DNA from: Steroidobacteraceae bacterium
Lineage (GTDB): Bacteria; Pseudomonadota; Gammaproteobacteria; Steroidobacterales; Steroidobacteraceae
DNA length: 8,452 nt
Assembly (NCBI GenBank): GCA_021325695.1
Contig: JAJTCR010000038.1
Location: 1 to 8,452 of the forward strand
Reading direction: 5' to 3'
This document shows, one piece after another, positions 1 through 6,241 of the stretch (position 1 is its first letter; each line of letters begins with the position of its first letter). The translations under genes and the position numbers were made by a program. Below the pieces are notes generated by a model. It had not been told where the DNA came from. It made no database searches and was given only the letters and a program-made list of their open reading frames with translations.

Positions 1-122
1 CCGCCGCCGAGGATCTCGTCGAGGCCCTCGATGCCGGTGGGTGCCTTCGGCAGTGCGGGCAGGTCCGGCGCGCGGGCCGAGCCGGCCCTGGGTCTGTTTT
101 CGAGCTTGCTCTCCCCGGCCAT
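1..122 (-). CDS. KaiC-family (RecA-like) ATPase, N-terminus only, truncated by the window edge
   Basis: Reading the minus strand from the ATG at 122 gives a 40-residue N-terminus with a polar leader (MAGESKLENRPRAGS...) followed by LPKAPTGIEGLDEILGGG. The PTGIEGLDEILGGG block is the signature at the start of KaiC/RadA-type P-loop ATPase domains, just before the Walker A strand; Walker A itself lies beyond the left edge. Family members are RecA-fold ATPases, often with two tandem domains. Outside cyanobacteria they usually act in signalling or stress responses rather than in a proven clock. The start is uncertain: an in-frame ATG at 158 would add 12 residues, and the frame stays open up to a TAG at 198-200. 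Neither ATG has a strong Shine-Dalgarno sequence. I prefer 122 because 158 lies in the loop of a possible terminator hairpin. The gene lies just downstream of, and in the same direction as, the GGDEF-EAL gene. KaiC-family membership is well supported by the motif; true KaiC versus a single-domain relative cannot be decided here. Confidence 0.8.
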   Translation of the reverse strand, partial: MAGESKLENRPRAGSARAPDLPALPKAPTGIEGLDEILGG

Positions 123-143
123 GTTGCCCGCCCCAGCGCCCGC

Positions 144-195
144 AAAAAGATCCGGCATCGTCGCGCTGCCGTGGACCGCCGGCAAGTCGGCGGTC
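144..195 (-). terminator. Two hairpins and a T tract between the GGDEF-EAL gene and the kaiC-like gene (possible weak terminator or attenuator)
   Basis: Directly visible: GACCGCCG (174-181) pairs perfectly with CGGCGGTC (188-195) around a 6-base loop. Downstream on the minus strand, a 5-bp stem (153-157 with 167-171, 9-base loop) is followed by GATC and then five T residues (complement of 144-148). The strong stem is far from the T tract and the stem next to the T tract is short, so this is not a textbook Rho-independent terminator. It could trim or attenuate transcription into the kaiC-like gene. The sequence GTCGGCGGTC occurs twice (186-195 and 222-231), so the 8-bp left arm could also pair with the second copy. 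Confidence 0.3.
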
Positions 196-229
196 GCCTA
201 CATTGAGGGCGTTGGCGCGGCGTCGGCGG

Positions 230-2563
230 TCAAACCGCGAGCGGTAGCGGGATCGGTCGGCCGACCTGGTAGCCCTGCACGAAATCGACGCCCATGCGGC
301 GCGCCGAGTCGAGCGCACTCAGGTCCTCGACCTGCTCGGCGATCACCTGGAAGTTGAGCGAGCGCGCAAGCTTGATCATCGCCGCGACCATGGCCTGGTT
401 GACGTTGTCCGAGGCGAGGTTGCGGATGAACGAGCCGTCGATCTTCAGGTAGTCGAGCGAGAGGTTCTTGAGGTTCGCGAACGAGCTCAAGCCCCGCCCG
501 AAGTCGTCGAGCGCGAAGCGGCAGCCCATGCCGTGCAGCACGCCGATGAAGCGGCGCGCGTGCTCGATGTTGGTGATGACCGCGTTCTCGGTCACCTCGA
601 AGCAGATGCGGCCCGGCGCGACGCCGGTCCGGTCGAGGCAATCGACCACGAACTCGAGGAACCCGGCGTCGCCGAGCGTCTGGCCGGACAGGTTGATGCA
701 GAGCAAGCGTTCGGGCGCGAGCCGCACCGCCCCGCGGGCGAGCGCGGTGAACGCGGTCTGGACGACCCAGCGATCGACGTGGGGCATCAGTCGGTAGCGC
801 TCGGCCGCCCGCATGAACTCCGCCGGCGCAATCGCCACGCCCTTCTCGTCCTTCAACCGCAACAGCACCTCGAGCCCCGGGCCGCCCTCGATCGGTCCGG
901 CGGAGACCTGCAGGATCGGCTGCGCGTGCAGTTCGAAGCGACTCTCCTTCAACGCCGACTGGATCAGCTGCAGCCAGACGATCTCGCCGCGCTGGCGTGC
1001 CGCCGCCTCGTCGCGCGCCGAATACACGTGCACGCGTCCGCCCTGGTTCTTGGCGACGTAGCAGGCCGAGTCGGCGGCCTGCATCAGGTCTTCCATCGAG
1101 GTGCTCTCGCCGGACATCTCGACCAGGCCGACGCTCACGCCGACGCTGAAGATCTTGTCCTTCCAGACGAAGCGATGGTCGGCGACCGCGCGCACGACGT
1201 CGTCGGCGATCTGGCGTGCCTTGTCGAGCGGACAGCCTGCCAGCAGGATCCCGAACTCGTCGCCGCCGAGCCGGCCGACCGTGTCGGAGTCGCGCACCGC
1301 GTCCTTGATCAGCGCCGCGATCTCGCGCAGCAGCGCGTCGCCGGCGACGTGCGTCCCCGATTCGTCGTTGACGGCCTTGAAGCGATCGAGGTCGAGGTAG
1401 CAGAGCACGTGGCGCGCGCCGCCGCGCGTGGCCTCGAGCGCCTCTTCCAGTCGTCGCTCGAATTCGCGCCGGTTGACCAGCCCGGTCAGTCCGTCGTGGC
1501 TCGCCTGGTACGACATCGCGCGAGTGAGTCCGCGCAGGTCGCTCACGTCCCGCAGTGCGATCACGGTGCCGTCGACCTGCCCCGCCAGGTCGCGCATCGG
1601 CGAGACCGTCACTTCGATCGAGCGCTCGCCGTTCGAGTCCGCGGCGAGCAGCATCCCGCGTCGACCCAGGTTGACTCGCTGGCCGGTCGAGATGCTCTGG
1701 CGCACCGGGTCGCCGAGCGTCTTGCGATCGCCCTCGTCGACGAGTTCGAGCACCTCGCCGAGCGAACGGCCGATGATCTCGTCGGCCGGCTTGCCGATCA
1801 GGTGCTCGCCGGCCTTGTTGATGTAGACGATGCGACCCTCGGCGTCCGTGGTCAGCACGCTCTCGGCGAGCGAGTCGAGGGCTTCCCAGGCGGTCGCGTG
1901 ACTGCGCCCGGCCGGCTCCGCCGCGGGACGCGGCGACATCTCCACGCCCGTGACCATGACGGCCGGCCGGCCGTCGAGGCTCGTGCGCGAGAACGAGAGC
2001 TCTAGTCGCGGCGGAGGCCCGGGTCCGTCGGCCAGCAGTTCGACTTCGAGTCGCTGCAGTGCGGTCGGGCCCGCGCCCTGACGGCGCAGGTATTCCGTGA
2101 CCAGCTCGGCATAGTCCGGATGCACGAGGTCCTCCAGGCGACGACCATAAAGCTTGCCGGGACTCGAGACGCCACACAGTTCGGCGAAACGTGGATTGGC
2201 GAGCTGGATGCCGTCACGCTCGATCAGCAGCGCCTCGTGCATGCTCTCGAGCATCCGCCGGTAGACGGATTCGCGCTCCTCACGCGAAGTGCTCTCGACC
2301 TGCAGCCGCTCGATCAGTCGATCGACGCCCTGCGCGATTTCGCCGGGGCCGCCTTCGCCGGCGTGCGGTGCAAGCCGCTCGGCGAGATCGCCGCTCTGCG
2401 TGACCGCCTCCAGCCGCTCGGCCAGGTCGCGCAGGTGATGCATCTCGCGCTTCCGTCGCAGCAGGAGCACGGCCAGCGCCGCGACCAGGACTCCGAGCAG
2501 GATCCACGCGAGCATCAAACTTTCACTCTCCGGAACGGCCATGTCCTCTCGGGTAACGGGCAC
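230..2563 (-). CDS. Membrane-anchored PAS-PAS-GGDEF-EAL protein (cyclic-di-GMP cyclase/phosphodiesterase)
   Basis: The product has 777 aa. Order: one N-terminal transmembrane helix (about 17-36, followed by RRKR, so the rest is cytoplasmic); a helical linker (40-100); two PAS-like domains (about 100-210 and 228-345); a GGDEF domain (about 350-515); an EAL domain (about 525-775). The cyclase site GGDEF is intact at 433-437, and an inhibitory I-site RDSD sits at 424-427, the expected five residues upstream. In the EAL domain the signature is EVL (565-567), and the metal and catalytic positions are present: N624 (INLSGQ), E657 (FEVTEN), D686/D687 (DDFGRGLSSF), K707 (LKIDGSF), E743 (IAEQVED) and Q763 (QGY). 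Both activities are therefore possible; such proteins often favour one, gated by the sensory PAS domains, whose ligand cannot be read here. The GTG at 2563 is chosen because AGGGA lies about 5 bases upstream; an ATG at 2542 (MAVPESES) is the alternative. The family is certain; the net activity is unknown. Confidence 0.95.
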   Translation of the reverse strand: MPVTREDMAVPESESLMLAWILLGVLVAALAVLLLRRKREMHHLRDLAERLEAVTQSGDLAERLAPHAGEGGPGEIAQGVDRLIERLQVESTSREERESVYRRMLESMHEALLIERDGIQLANPRFAELCGVSSPGKLYGRRLEDLVHPDYAELVTEYLRRQGAGPTALQRLEVELLADGPGPPPRLELSFSRTSLDGRPAVMVTGVEMSPRPAAEPAGRSHATAWEALDSLAESVLTTDAEGRIVYINKAGEHLIGKPADEIIGRSLGEVLELVDEGDRKTLGDPVRQSISTGQRVNLGRRGMLLAADSNGERSIEVTVSPMRDLAGQVDGTVIALRDVSDLRGLTRAMSYQASHDGLTGLVNRREFERRLEEALEATRGGARHVLCYLDLDRFKAVNDESGTHVAGDALLREIAALIKDAVRDSDTVGRLGGDEFGILLAGCPLDKARQIADDVVRAVADHRFVWKDKIFSVGVSVGLVEMSGESTSMEDLMQAADSACYVAKNQGGRVHVYSARDEAAARQRGEIVWLQLIQSALKESRFELHAQPILQVSAGPIEGGPGLEVLLRLKDEKGVAIAPAEFMRAAERYRLMPHVDRWVVQTAFTALARGAVRLAPERLLCINLSGQTLGDAGFLEFVVDCLDRTGVAPGRICFEVTENAVITNIEHARRFIGVLHGMGCRFALDDFGRGLSSFANLKNLSLDYLKIDGSFIRNLASDNVNQAMVAAMIKLARSLNFQVIAEQVEDLSALDSARRMGVDFVQGYQVGRPIPLPLAV

Positions 2564-2579
2564 CCGCTTCCCTGCAAGG

Positions 2580-2586
2580 TTTATAG
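2580..2586 (-). promoter_or_regulatory. Possible -10 box for the GGDEF-EAL gene
   Basis: The minus strand reads CTATAAA here, overlapping two near-consensus -10 hexamers (CTATAA and TATAAA) in otherwise GC-rich DNA. No convincing -35 is seen at 16-18 bases upstream. Transcription from here would leave a leader of only about 10 bases, which still contains the AGGGA ribosome-binding site of the GTG start. Confidence 0.3.
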
Positions 2587-2634
2587 TTGTTTTAGTCCAC
2601 GCCGCTGACGTGCCACGCGAGCATAGCGGAACGG

Positions 2635-2664
2635 TTCACACCGGCCTGTCGGATTCACCATAAT
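2635..2664 (+). promoter_or_regulatory. Sigma70-type promoter for the pcm-like gene
   Basis: TTCACA (2635-2640, 5 of 6 to TTGACA) and CATAAT (2659-2664, 5 of 6 to TATAAT) are separated by 18 bases. It is the best promoter match I found in the window. It lies in the 200-base divergent region between the GGDEF-EAL and pcm-like genes and points at the latter, giving a leader of about 90 bases. I see no other gene in 2564-2763. Confidence 0.6.
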
Positions 2665-2763
2665 GCGCGCTGGTTTTGGCTTGTTGCGTGCGGCTGCGGG
2701 CCGTACGCTTCGCGCCGGCCGCACGCACCGTTTTGCTGCTCCGCCGACCGGGATCCATCGCGC

Positions 2764-3417
2764 ATGTTCGACGTCCAATTCGCCCGTCGCCAGATGATCG
2801 AACAGCAGGTGCGCGCCTGGGACGTCCTCGACCTCAAGGTGCTCGACGCGCTCGAGCAGGTGCCGCGCGAGGAGTTCGTGCCGCCGCTGTATCGCGAACT
2901 CGCGTTCGCGGACACGAACGTGCCGATCGGGCACGGCCAGGCGATGCTCGCGCCCAAGGTCGAAGGACGGATCCTGCAGGCGCTCGACGTGCAGCCCGGC
3001 GAGGTCGCACTCGAGGTCGGCACCGGCACGGGATTCTTCGCAGCCTGCATCGGCCGGCTGGCGCGCAGCGTGCGCACGGTCGACCTGTTTCCCGATTTCA
3101 TCACCGCCGCCCGGGCCGCGCACCGGCGCGTGGGGGTGCACAACGTCGTGGCGGAGGCCAGCGACGCGATGCAGCTCAGCGAACGGGAGGCCTACGACGT
3201 GATCGCGCTGACCGGGTCCCTGCCGCTCTACGACGCGCGCTTCGAGCGGGCGCTGAAGATCGGCGGACGGCTCTTCGTGGCGATCGGCCCCGGCCCCCTG
3301 CTGGACGCCCGGCGCGTCACGCGGGTCGGTGCCGACGAATGGGTGCGCGAGAGCCTGTTCGAAACCGGCATGCTTCCCCTGGTCCACGCCCCGGAACCCG
3401 CCAAGTTCGTCTTTTGA
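2764..3417 (+). CDS. Protein-L-isoaspartate O-methyltransferase-like protein (tolC-adjacent, Ser-less subfamily)
   Basis: The product has 217 aa, normal for the PCMT family, and is a Rossmann-fold SAM methyltransferase. Visible marks: the N-terminal VPREEFVP block (33-40); the loop before the fold, NVPIGHGQAMLAPKV (52-66); SAM motif I LEVGTGTGFFA (83-93); a ribose-binding acidic residue in TVDLFP (D107); and late strand motifs GGRLFVAIGP (167-176). Classical Pcm enzymes repair isoaspartyl residues and have GQTISQP with a catalytic Ser. Here the aligned block is GQAMLAP, so that Ser is Leu62. Ser-less PCMT-like genes upstream of tolC are, from memory, common in proteobacteria, so this is probably a distinct subfamily whose substrate may not be isoaspartate. 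The ATG start has GGGA about 9 bases upstream and a good promoter further up. It lies 96 bases upstream of tolC in the same direction. The fold is certain; the repair function is doubtful, so no symbol is given. Confidence 0.9.
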   Translation: MFDVQFARRQMIEQQVRAWDVLDLKVLDALEQVPREEFVPPLYRELAFADTNVPIGHGQAMLAPKVEGRILQALDVQPGEVALEVGTGTGFFAACIGRLARSVRTVDLFPDFITAARAAHRRVGVHNVVAEASDAMQLSEREAYDVIALTGSLPLYDARFERALKIGGRLFVAIGPGPLLDARRVTRVGADEWVRESLFETGMLPLVHAPEPAKFVF

Positions 3418-3432
3418 ACCGGGCGCACAGGG

Positions 3433-3479
3433 GACTAGCCAATCGCATATGCGGTGATATAGTCTAGTACAACACTAGT
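3433..3479 (+). promoter_or_regulatory. Palindrome-rich tolC upstream region with a -10-like box and a candidate operator
   Basis: The 96-base gap between the pcm-like gene and tolC contains a perfect 10-bp palindrome CGCATATGCG (3444-3453), a -10-like TATAGT (3458-3463, no clear -35), and an inverted repeat CTAGT-N5-ACTAG (3464-3468 and 3474-3478) directly after it. GACTA (3433-3437) and TAGTC (3460-3464) form another inverted pair. Three CTAG tetramers (3435, 3464, 3475) fall within 44 bases, against a GC-rich background in which CTAG is scarce. An inverted repeat at the expected transcription start is where a dimeric repressor would bind; which regulator is unknown. Confidence 0.4.
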
Positions 3480-3513
3480 TGACCAGACGCGGCGCTGCCG
3501 CGAGAGTGAGCCC

Positions 3514-4974
3514 ATGACAAGAAAATCGCTCCTTCTTGCCGGCAGCGTCGCGGCCGCGCTCGTGGTCGGGACCCCCGCGCGCGCGGAGAACCTGATCGAC
3601 GTCTACCAGGCGGCGCTGCGCAGCGACCCCGTGCTGCGCGAAGCCGACATGCGCCGCATGGCAGCGCTGGAGGCGAAGCCGCAGGCGCGCGGGTTGCTGT
3701 TTCCGCAGGTCAACGTCAGCGGTCAGTACGCCACGCGCGACGGTGAGAGCACGGCGCTGTTCCTCAACCAGAACGACGACGGCACGGTCGAACTGCGCCA
3801 GTCCGACCAGTCGTCGGAATCCGATTTCTGGACCTACGAGGCGCAGGTCACGCAGTCGCTCTTCCGCTGGGACCAGTGGCAGGCGCTCAAGCGCGCCGAC
3901 GCCCAGGTCGCCGTCGCGGAGGCCAACTTCCGGGCGGCGCAACAGAACCTGCTCGTGCGCGTGAGCCAGGCCTACTTCGACGTGCTCGCGGCCGAGGACA
4001 CGCTCACCGCGGCGCAGGCGACGCTCGAAGCGCTGACGCGCCAGCTCGAACAGGCCGACAAGCGCTTCGAGGTCGGCCTGATCGCGATCACCGACGTGCA
4101 GGAAGCGCGCGCCGCGCACGACAGCGCGACGGCGGGCGTGATCGCGGCCAAGCGGACACTCGCGGCCACGCAGGAGGTCCTGCGCGAACTGACCAACGAG
4201 GCGTACACGACGCTCGCCAAGCCGGCGGAGCAGATGCCGCTCGACGCGCCGAACCCGGCGGACGAGCAGGGGTGGGTCGACCGCGCGCTCGAGAACAACC
4301 TCTCGGTGATCGCGGCACGACTCGAGACGGAGGTCGCGGCGCGCGACGTCAAGGTCGCGCGTTCAGGCCATTACCCCACCGTCGAACTGTTCGCGACGAC
4401 CAACGAGTTCGACGCCGACGCGACGCAGACCAACAACGGCATCACGCAGCCGGCCGATGCGACCCAGAAAGAGGACACGATCGGCGTCCAGGTCACGGTA
4501 CCGATCTTCAGCGGCGGCGTGACGCAGTCGCGCGTGCGCGAGTCCGTGTACCTGCAGCGCGCCGCGCGCGAAAAGCTGGAGGGCACGATGCGCTCGGCCG
4601 AACGCGAGACGCGCGACGCATACCTCGGCGTCATTGCGGAAAAGGCGCGCGTGCAGGCGCTCGCGCAGGCCGTGAAGTCGAGCCAGACGGCGCTCGAGGC
4701 GACCGAGGCCGGCTTCGAGGTCGGCACGCGGACCACGGTCGACGTGCTGGCGTCGCGCCGCACGCTGTTCGAGGCGCAGCGCGACTACGCGCGCAGCCGC
4801 TACGACTACCTGATCAACATCGTCCGACTGGAATCGGCAGCGGGCGGCCTCGTGCAGGACGACCTCGCGAACATCAACAGCTTCCTCACGGCCCCGACGA
4901 CCCTTCCGGTCGTGCGTCCCCAGTCGACACCGGCGACGACTCCGCCCCCACCGCCGCCACCCCCGGGCGGCTGA
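3514..4974 (+). CDS. tolC: TolC-family outer-membrane channel protein
   Basis: The product has 486 aa, typical of TolC. It is the outer-membrane exit duct for type I secretion and tripartite efflux pumps. A Sec signal peptide is clear: MTRKSLLLAG start, hydrophobic core, and ARA-E cleavage after residue 24. The mature protein opens with ENLIDVYQAALRSDP, the usual TolC start. The internal duplication of the family (two OEP repeats) is visible: RFEVGLIAITDVQEARAAHDSA (184-205) matches GFEVGTRTTVDVLASRRTLFEA (400-421), each in long Ala/Glu/Arg-rich helices that form the periplasmic barrel. VPIFSGG (329-335) and the C-terminal YDYLINIVRLESAAG (430-444) are also characteristic. The tail ends in eight consecutive prolines (477-484) plus GG. 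GAGAG 7 bases before the ATG serves as ribosome-binding site. No pump or fusion-protein gene is adjacent, which fits a shared, general-purpose TolC. The last 89 bases overlap the 3' end of waaA on the other strand. Confidence 0.95.
   Translation: MTRKSLLLAGSVAAALVVGTPARAENLIDVYQAALRSDPVLREADMRRMAALEAKPQARGLLFPQVNVSGQYATRDGESTALFLNQNDDGTVELRQSDQSSESDFWTYEAQVTQSLFRWDQWQALKRADAQVAVAEANFRAAQQNLLVRVSQAYFDVLAAEDTLTAAQATLEALTRQLEQADKRFEVGLIAITDVQEARAAHDSATAGVIAAKRTLAATQEVLRELTNEAYTTLAKPAEQMPLDAPNPADEQGWVDRALENNLSVIAARLETEVAARDVKVARSGHYPTVELFATTNEFDADATQTNNGITQPADATQKEDTIGVQVTVPIFSGGVTQSRVRESVYLQRAAREKLEGTMRSAERETRDAYLGVIAEKARVQALAQAVKSSQTALEATEAGFEVGTRTTVDVLASRRTLFEAQRDYARSRYDYLINIVRLESAAGGLVQDDLANINSFLTAPTTLPVVRPQSTPATTPPPPPPPPGG
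4886..4974. other. 89-base tail-to-tail overlap of tolC and waaA coding regions
   Basis: The tolC stop (TGA, 4972-4974, plus strand) lies inside waaA, and the waaA stop (TGA, complement of 4886-4888) lies inside tolC. The overlapped DNA encodes low-complexity tails: the Pro-rich TolC end and the Ser/Gly/Pro-rich WaaA end. A 6-bp GC stem (4953-4958 with 4966-4971) straddles the tolC stop, but no T-rich terminator is visible on either strand, so the two transcripts must overlap. Confidence 0.9.
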
Positions 4975-6232
4975 GCAGCGGCTCGATCATCGCGACCAGG
5001 CGGTCCACTGCGCCGCGATTCGCCGCCACGGCGCGCCGACCGCTTTCACCCGCCTGGTGCGCCAGGGACGGCGCCTCCAGCCACGTGAGCAACGCCTGCG
5101 CCAGCGCCTCCCGGTCACGGACGAGCACGAGTGCGCCGCCCTGCTCGAGCAGTTCGGCGATGTCCTGGCCGTTGTGCGTGTGCGGGCCCGAAACGATCGG
5201 CAAGCCGAGCACCGCAGGCTCGAGCAGGCTGTGGCCGCCGATCGGCACGAGGCTGCCGCCGACGAACGCGACGTCGCTCGCCGCGTAGAACGCCTGCAAC
5301 TCGCCGAGCGTATCGACCAGGAACACGGCGTCGTCCTCCCCCGGAAGCTCGCCCGCGCGCCGCTGGGCAAACGCCGTGCCGCGCCGGCGCAGCAGCGCGC
5401 GCACGGCATCAAACCGCTGCGGATGCCGCGGCACGAGCAACAACAGCGCCGTCGGCAGCCGCGCGCGGATCGACGCGTGCGCCGCGAGCGCCGCCTCCTC
5501 CTCGCCTTCGTGCGTGCTGCCGGCGATCCAGACCGGACGCGCCTCGCCCCAGCGACGACGCAGCGCACGACCGGCCTCGACCTGTGACGCCGGAATCTCG
5601 AGGTCGTACTTGATGTTCCCGGTCACGTGCACGTTTGCACCCACCGCACCGATCTGCCGGAAGCGGTCCGCGTCCGCCACCGTCTGCGCGCCGATCACGA
5701 TGCCGCCCGACAGCGTGTCGCGCAGCAACGACGTCAGGCGGCGGTAGCGGCCGACGGAACGCGCGGACAGCCGGGCGCTGCCGAGCACGATCGGGATACG
5801 GCGCCGGCCGAGTTCCCCGTACAGCGTCGGCCAGATTTCCGTTTCGAGGATCACGGCGACCTGCGGCGCGACGCGATCGAGGAACCGGCCCACGGCGCCC
5901 GGCACGTCGTACGGCAGGTAGCAATGCTGCACGCCGTCCTGGAACAGCGTCCGCGCACGCTGTGCGCCCGTCGGGGTCACGGTCGAGAGAACGATCGGCA
6001 GGTCGGGGTGGCGGCGGCGGAGCGCGTGGAGGAGACCCACGGCGGCCTGCACCTCGCCGACCGACACCGCGTGGATCCAGACGGCGCCGGTGCGACGCGC
6101 ACGCTCGACGTGACCCAGCCGTTGCGCGAGACGGCCGCGTTGCTCCGCGTGCTGAAAAGCCTGCCACGCGTCGTGGGCCATGACGAATGGCGACACCAGG
6201 TACGTGAGCGCGACGTAGACGAGGCGCAACAT
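4886..6232 (-). CDS. waaA: 3-deoxy-D-manno-octulosonic acid (Kdo) transferase
   Basis: The product has 448 aa, slightly longer than the usual ~425. It transfers Kdo from CMP-Kdo to the lipid A precursor at the cytoplasmic face of the inner membrane. An N-terminal membrane anchor (about 1-19) precedes WIHAVSVGE (52-60), where E60 is the known catalytic base position. Other family blocks: VILETEIWP (127-135), SARLS (152-156), TGNIKYD (204-210), WIAGSTHEGEEE (235-246), LLLVPRHPQRF (264-274) and VGGSLVPIGGHSLLEPAVLGLPIVSGPHT (324-352), the CMP-Kdo-binding region of the GT-B C-domain. The conserved fold ends near residue 420 (IEPLL). The last ~28 residues are unconserved in appearance, and nearly all of that tail is encoded in the overlap with tolC. 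It starts 9 bases after kdkA ends; GAGGAG in the last codons of kdkA (6245-6250) lies 12 bases upstream and can act as its ribosome-binding site. With KdkA present, it probably adds a single Kdo, as in Haemophilus (inference). Confidence 0.95.
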   Translation of the reverse strand: MLRLVYVALTYLVSPFVMAHDAWQAFQHAEQRGRLAQRLGHVERARRTGAVWIHAVSVGEVQAAVGLLHALRRRHPDLPIVLSTVTPTGAQRARTLFQDGVQHCYLPYDVPGAVGRFLDRVAPQVAVILETEIWPTLYGELGRRRIPIVLGSARLSARSVGRYRRLTSLLRDTLSGGIVIGAQTVADADRFRQIGAVGANVHVTGNIKYDLEIPASQVEAGRALRRRWGEARPVWIAGSTHEGEEEAALAAHASIRARLPTALLLLVPRHPQRFDAVRALLRRRGTAFAQRRAGELPGEDDAVFLVDTLGELQAFYAASDVAFVGGSLVPIGGHSLLEPAVLGLPIVSGPHTHNGQDIAELLEQGGALVLVRDREALAQALLTWLEAPSLAHQAGESGRRAVAANRGAVDRLVAMIEPLLSRPGVAAVGAESSPVSTGDARPEGSSGP

Positions 6233-6241
6233 CGCGGCGCG

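Noticed and set aside
31..357. Plus-strand open frame near the left edge
   Set aside because: The composition is random-looking, and the minus strand here encodes the KaiC signature and the EAL C-terminus.
533..2005. A 490-aa open frame on the plus strand opposite the GGDEF-EAL gene
   Set aside because: It is an antisense shadow of a GC-rich gene and contains no recognisable motif.
198..2177. A 659-aa open frame on the minus strand within the GGDEF-EAL gene
   Set aside because: It is Arg/Ala/Gly-rich shadow sequence with no domain; the overlapping frame has every GGDEF and EAL motif.
2581..3387. A 268-aa minus-strand open frame opposite the pcm-like gene
   Set aside because: It is His/Arg/Asp-rich antisense shadow; the plus-strand frame has clear methyltransferase motifs.
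3431..3480. The CTAG-rich tolC upstream region as a copy of the right-edge heptad repeat
   Set aside because: Only short ACTAG/CTAG words are shared; there is no 7-bp periodicity at the tolC site.
4953..4971. GC stem at the tolC stop codon as a bidirectional terminator
   Set aside because: Only 6 bp with no T-rich flank on either strand, and it lies within the Pro-rich codons that create it.
3876..5288. A 470-aa plus-strand open frame spanning tolC and the end of waaA
   Set aside because: It crosses two well-supported genes in the wrong frame and is dominated by Arg/Ala/Gly.
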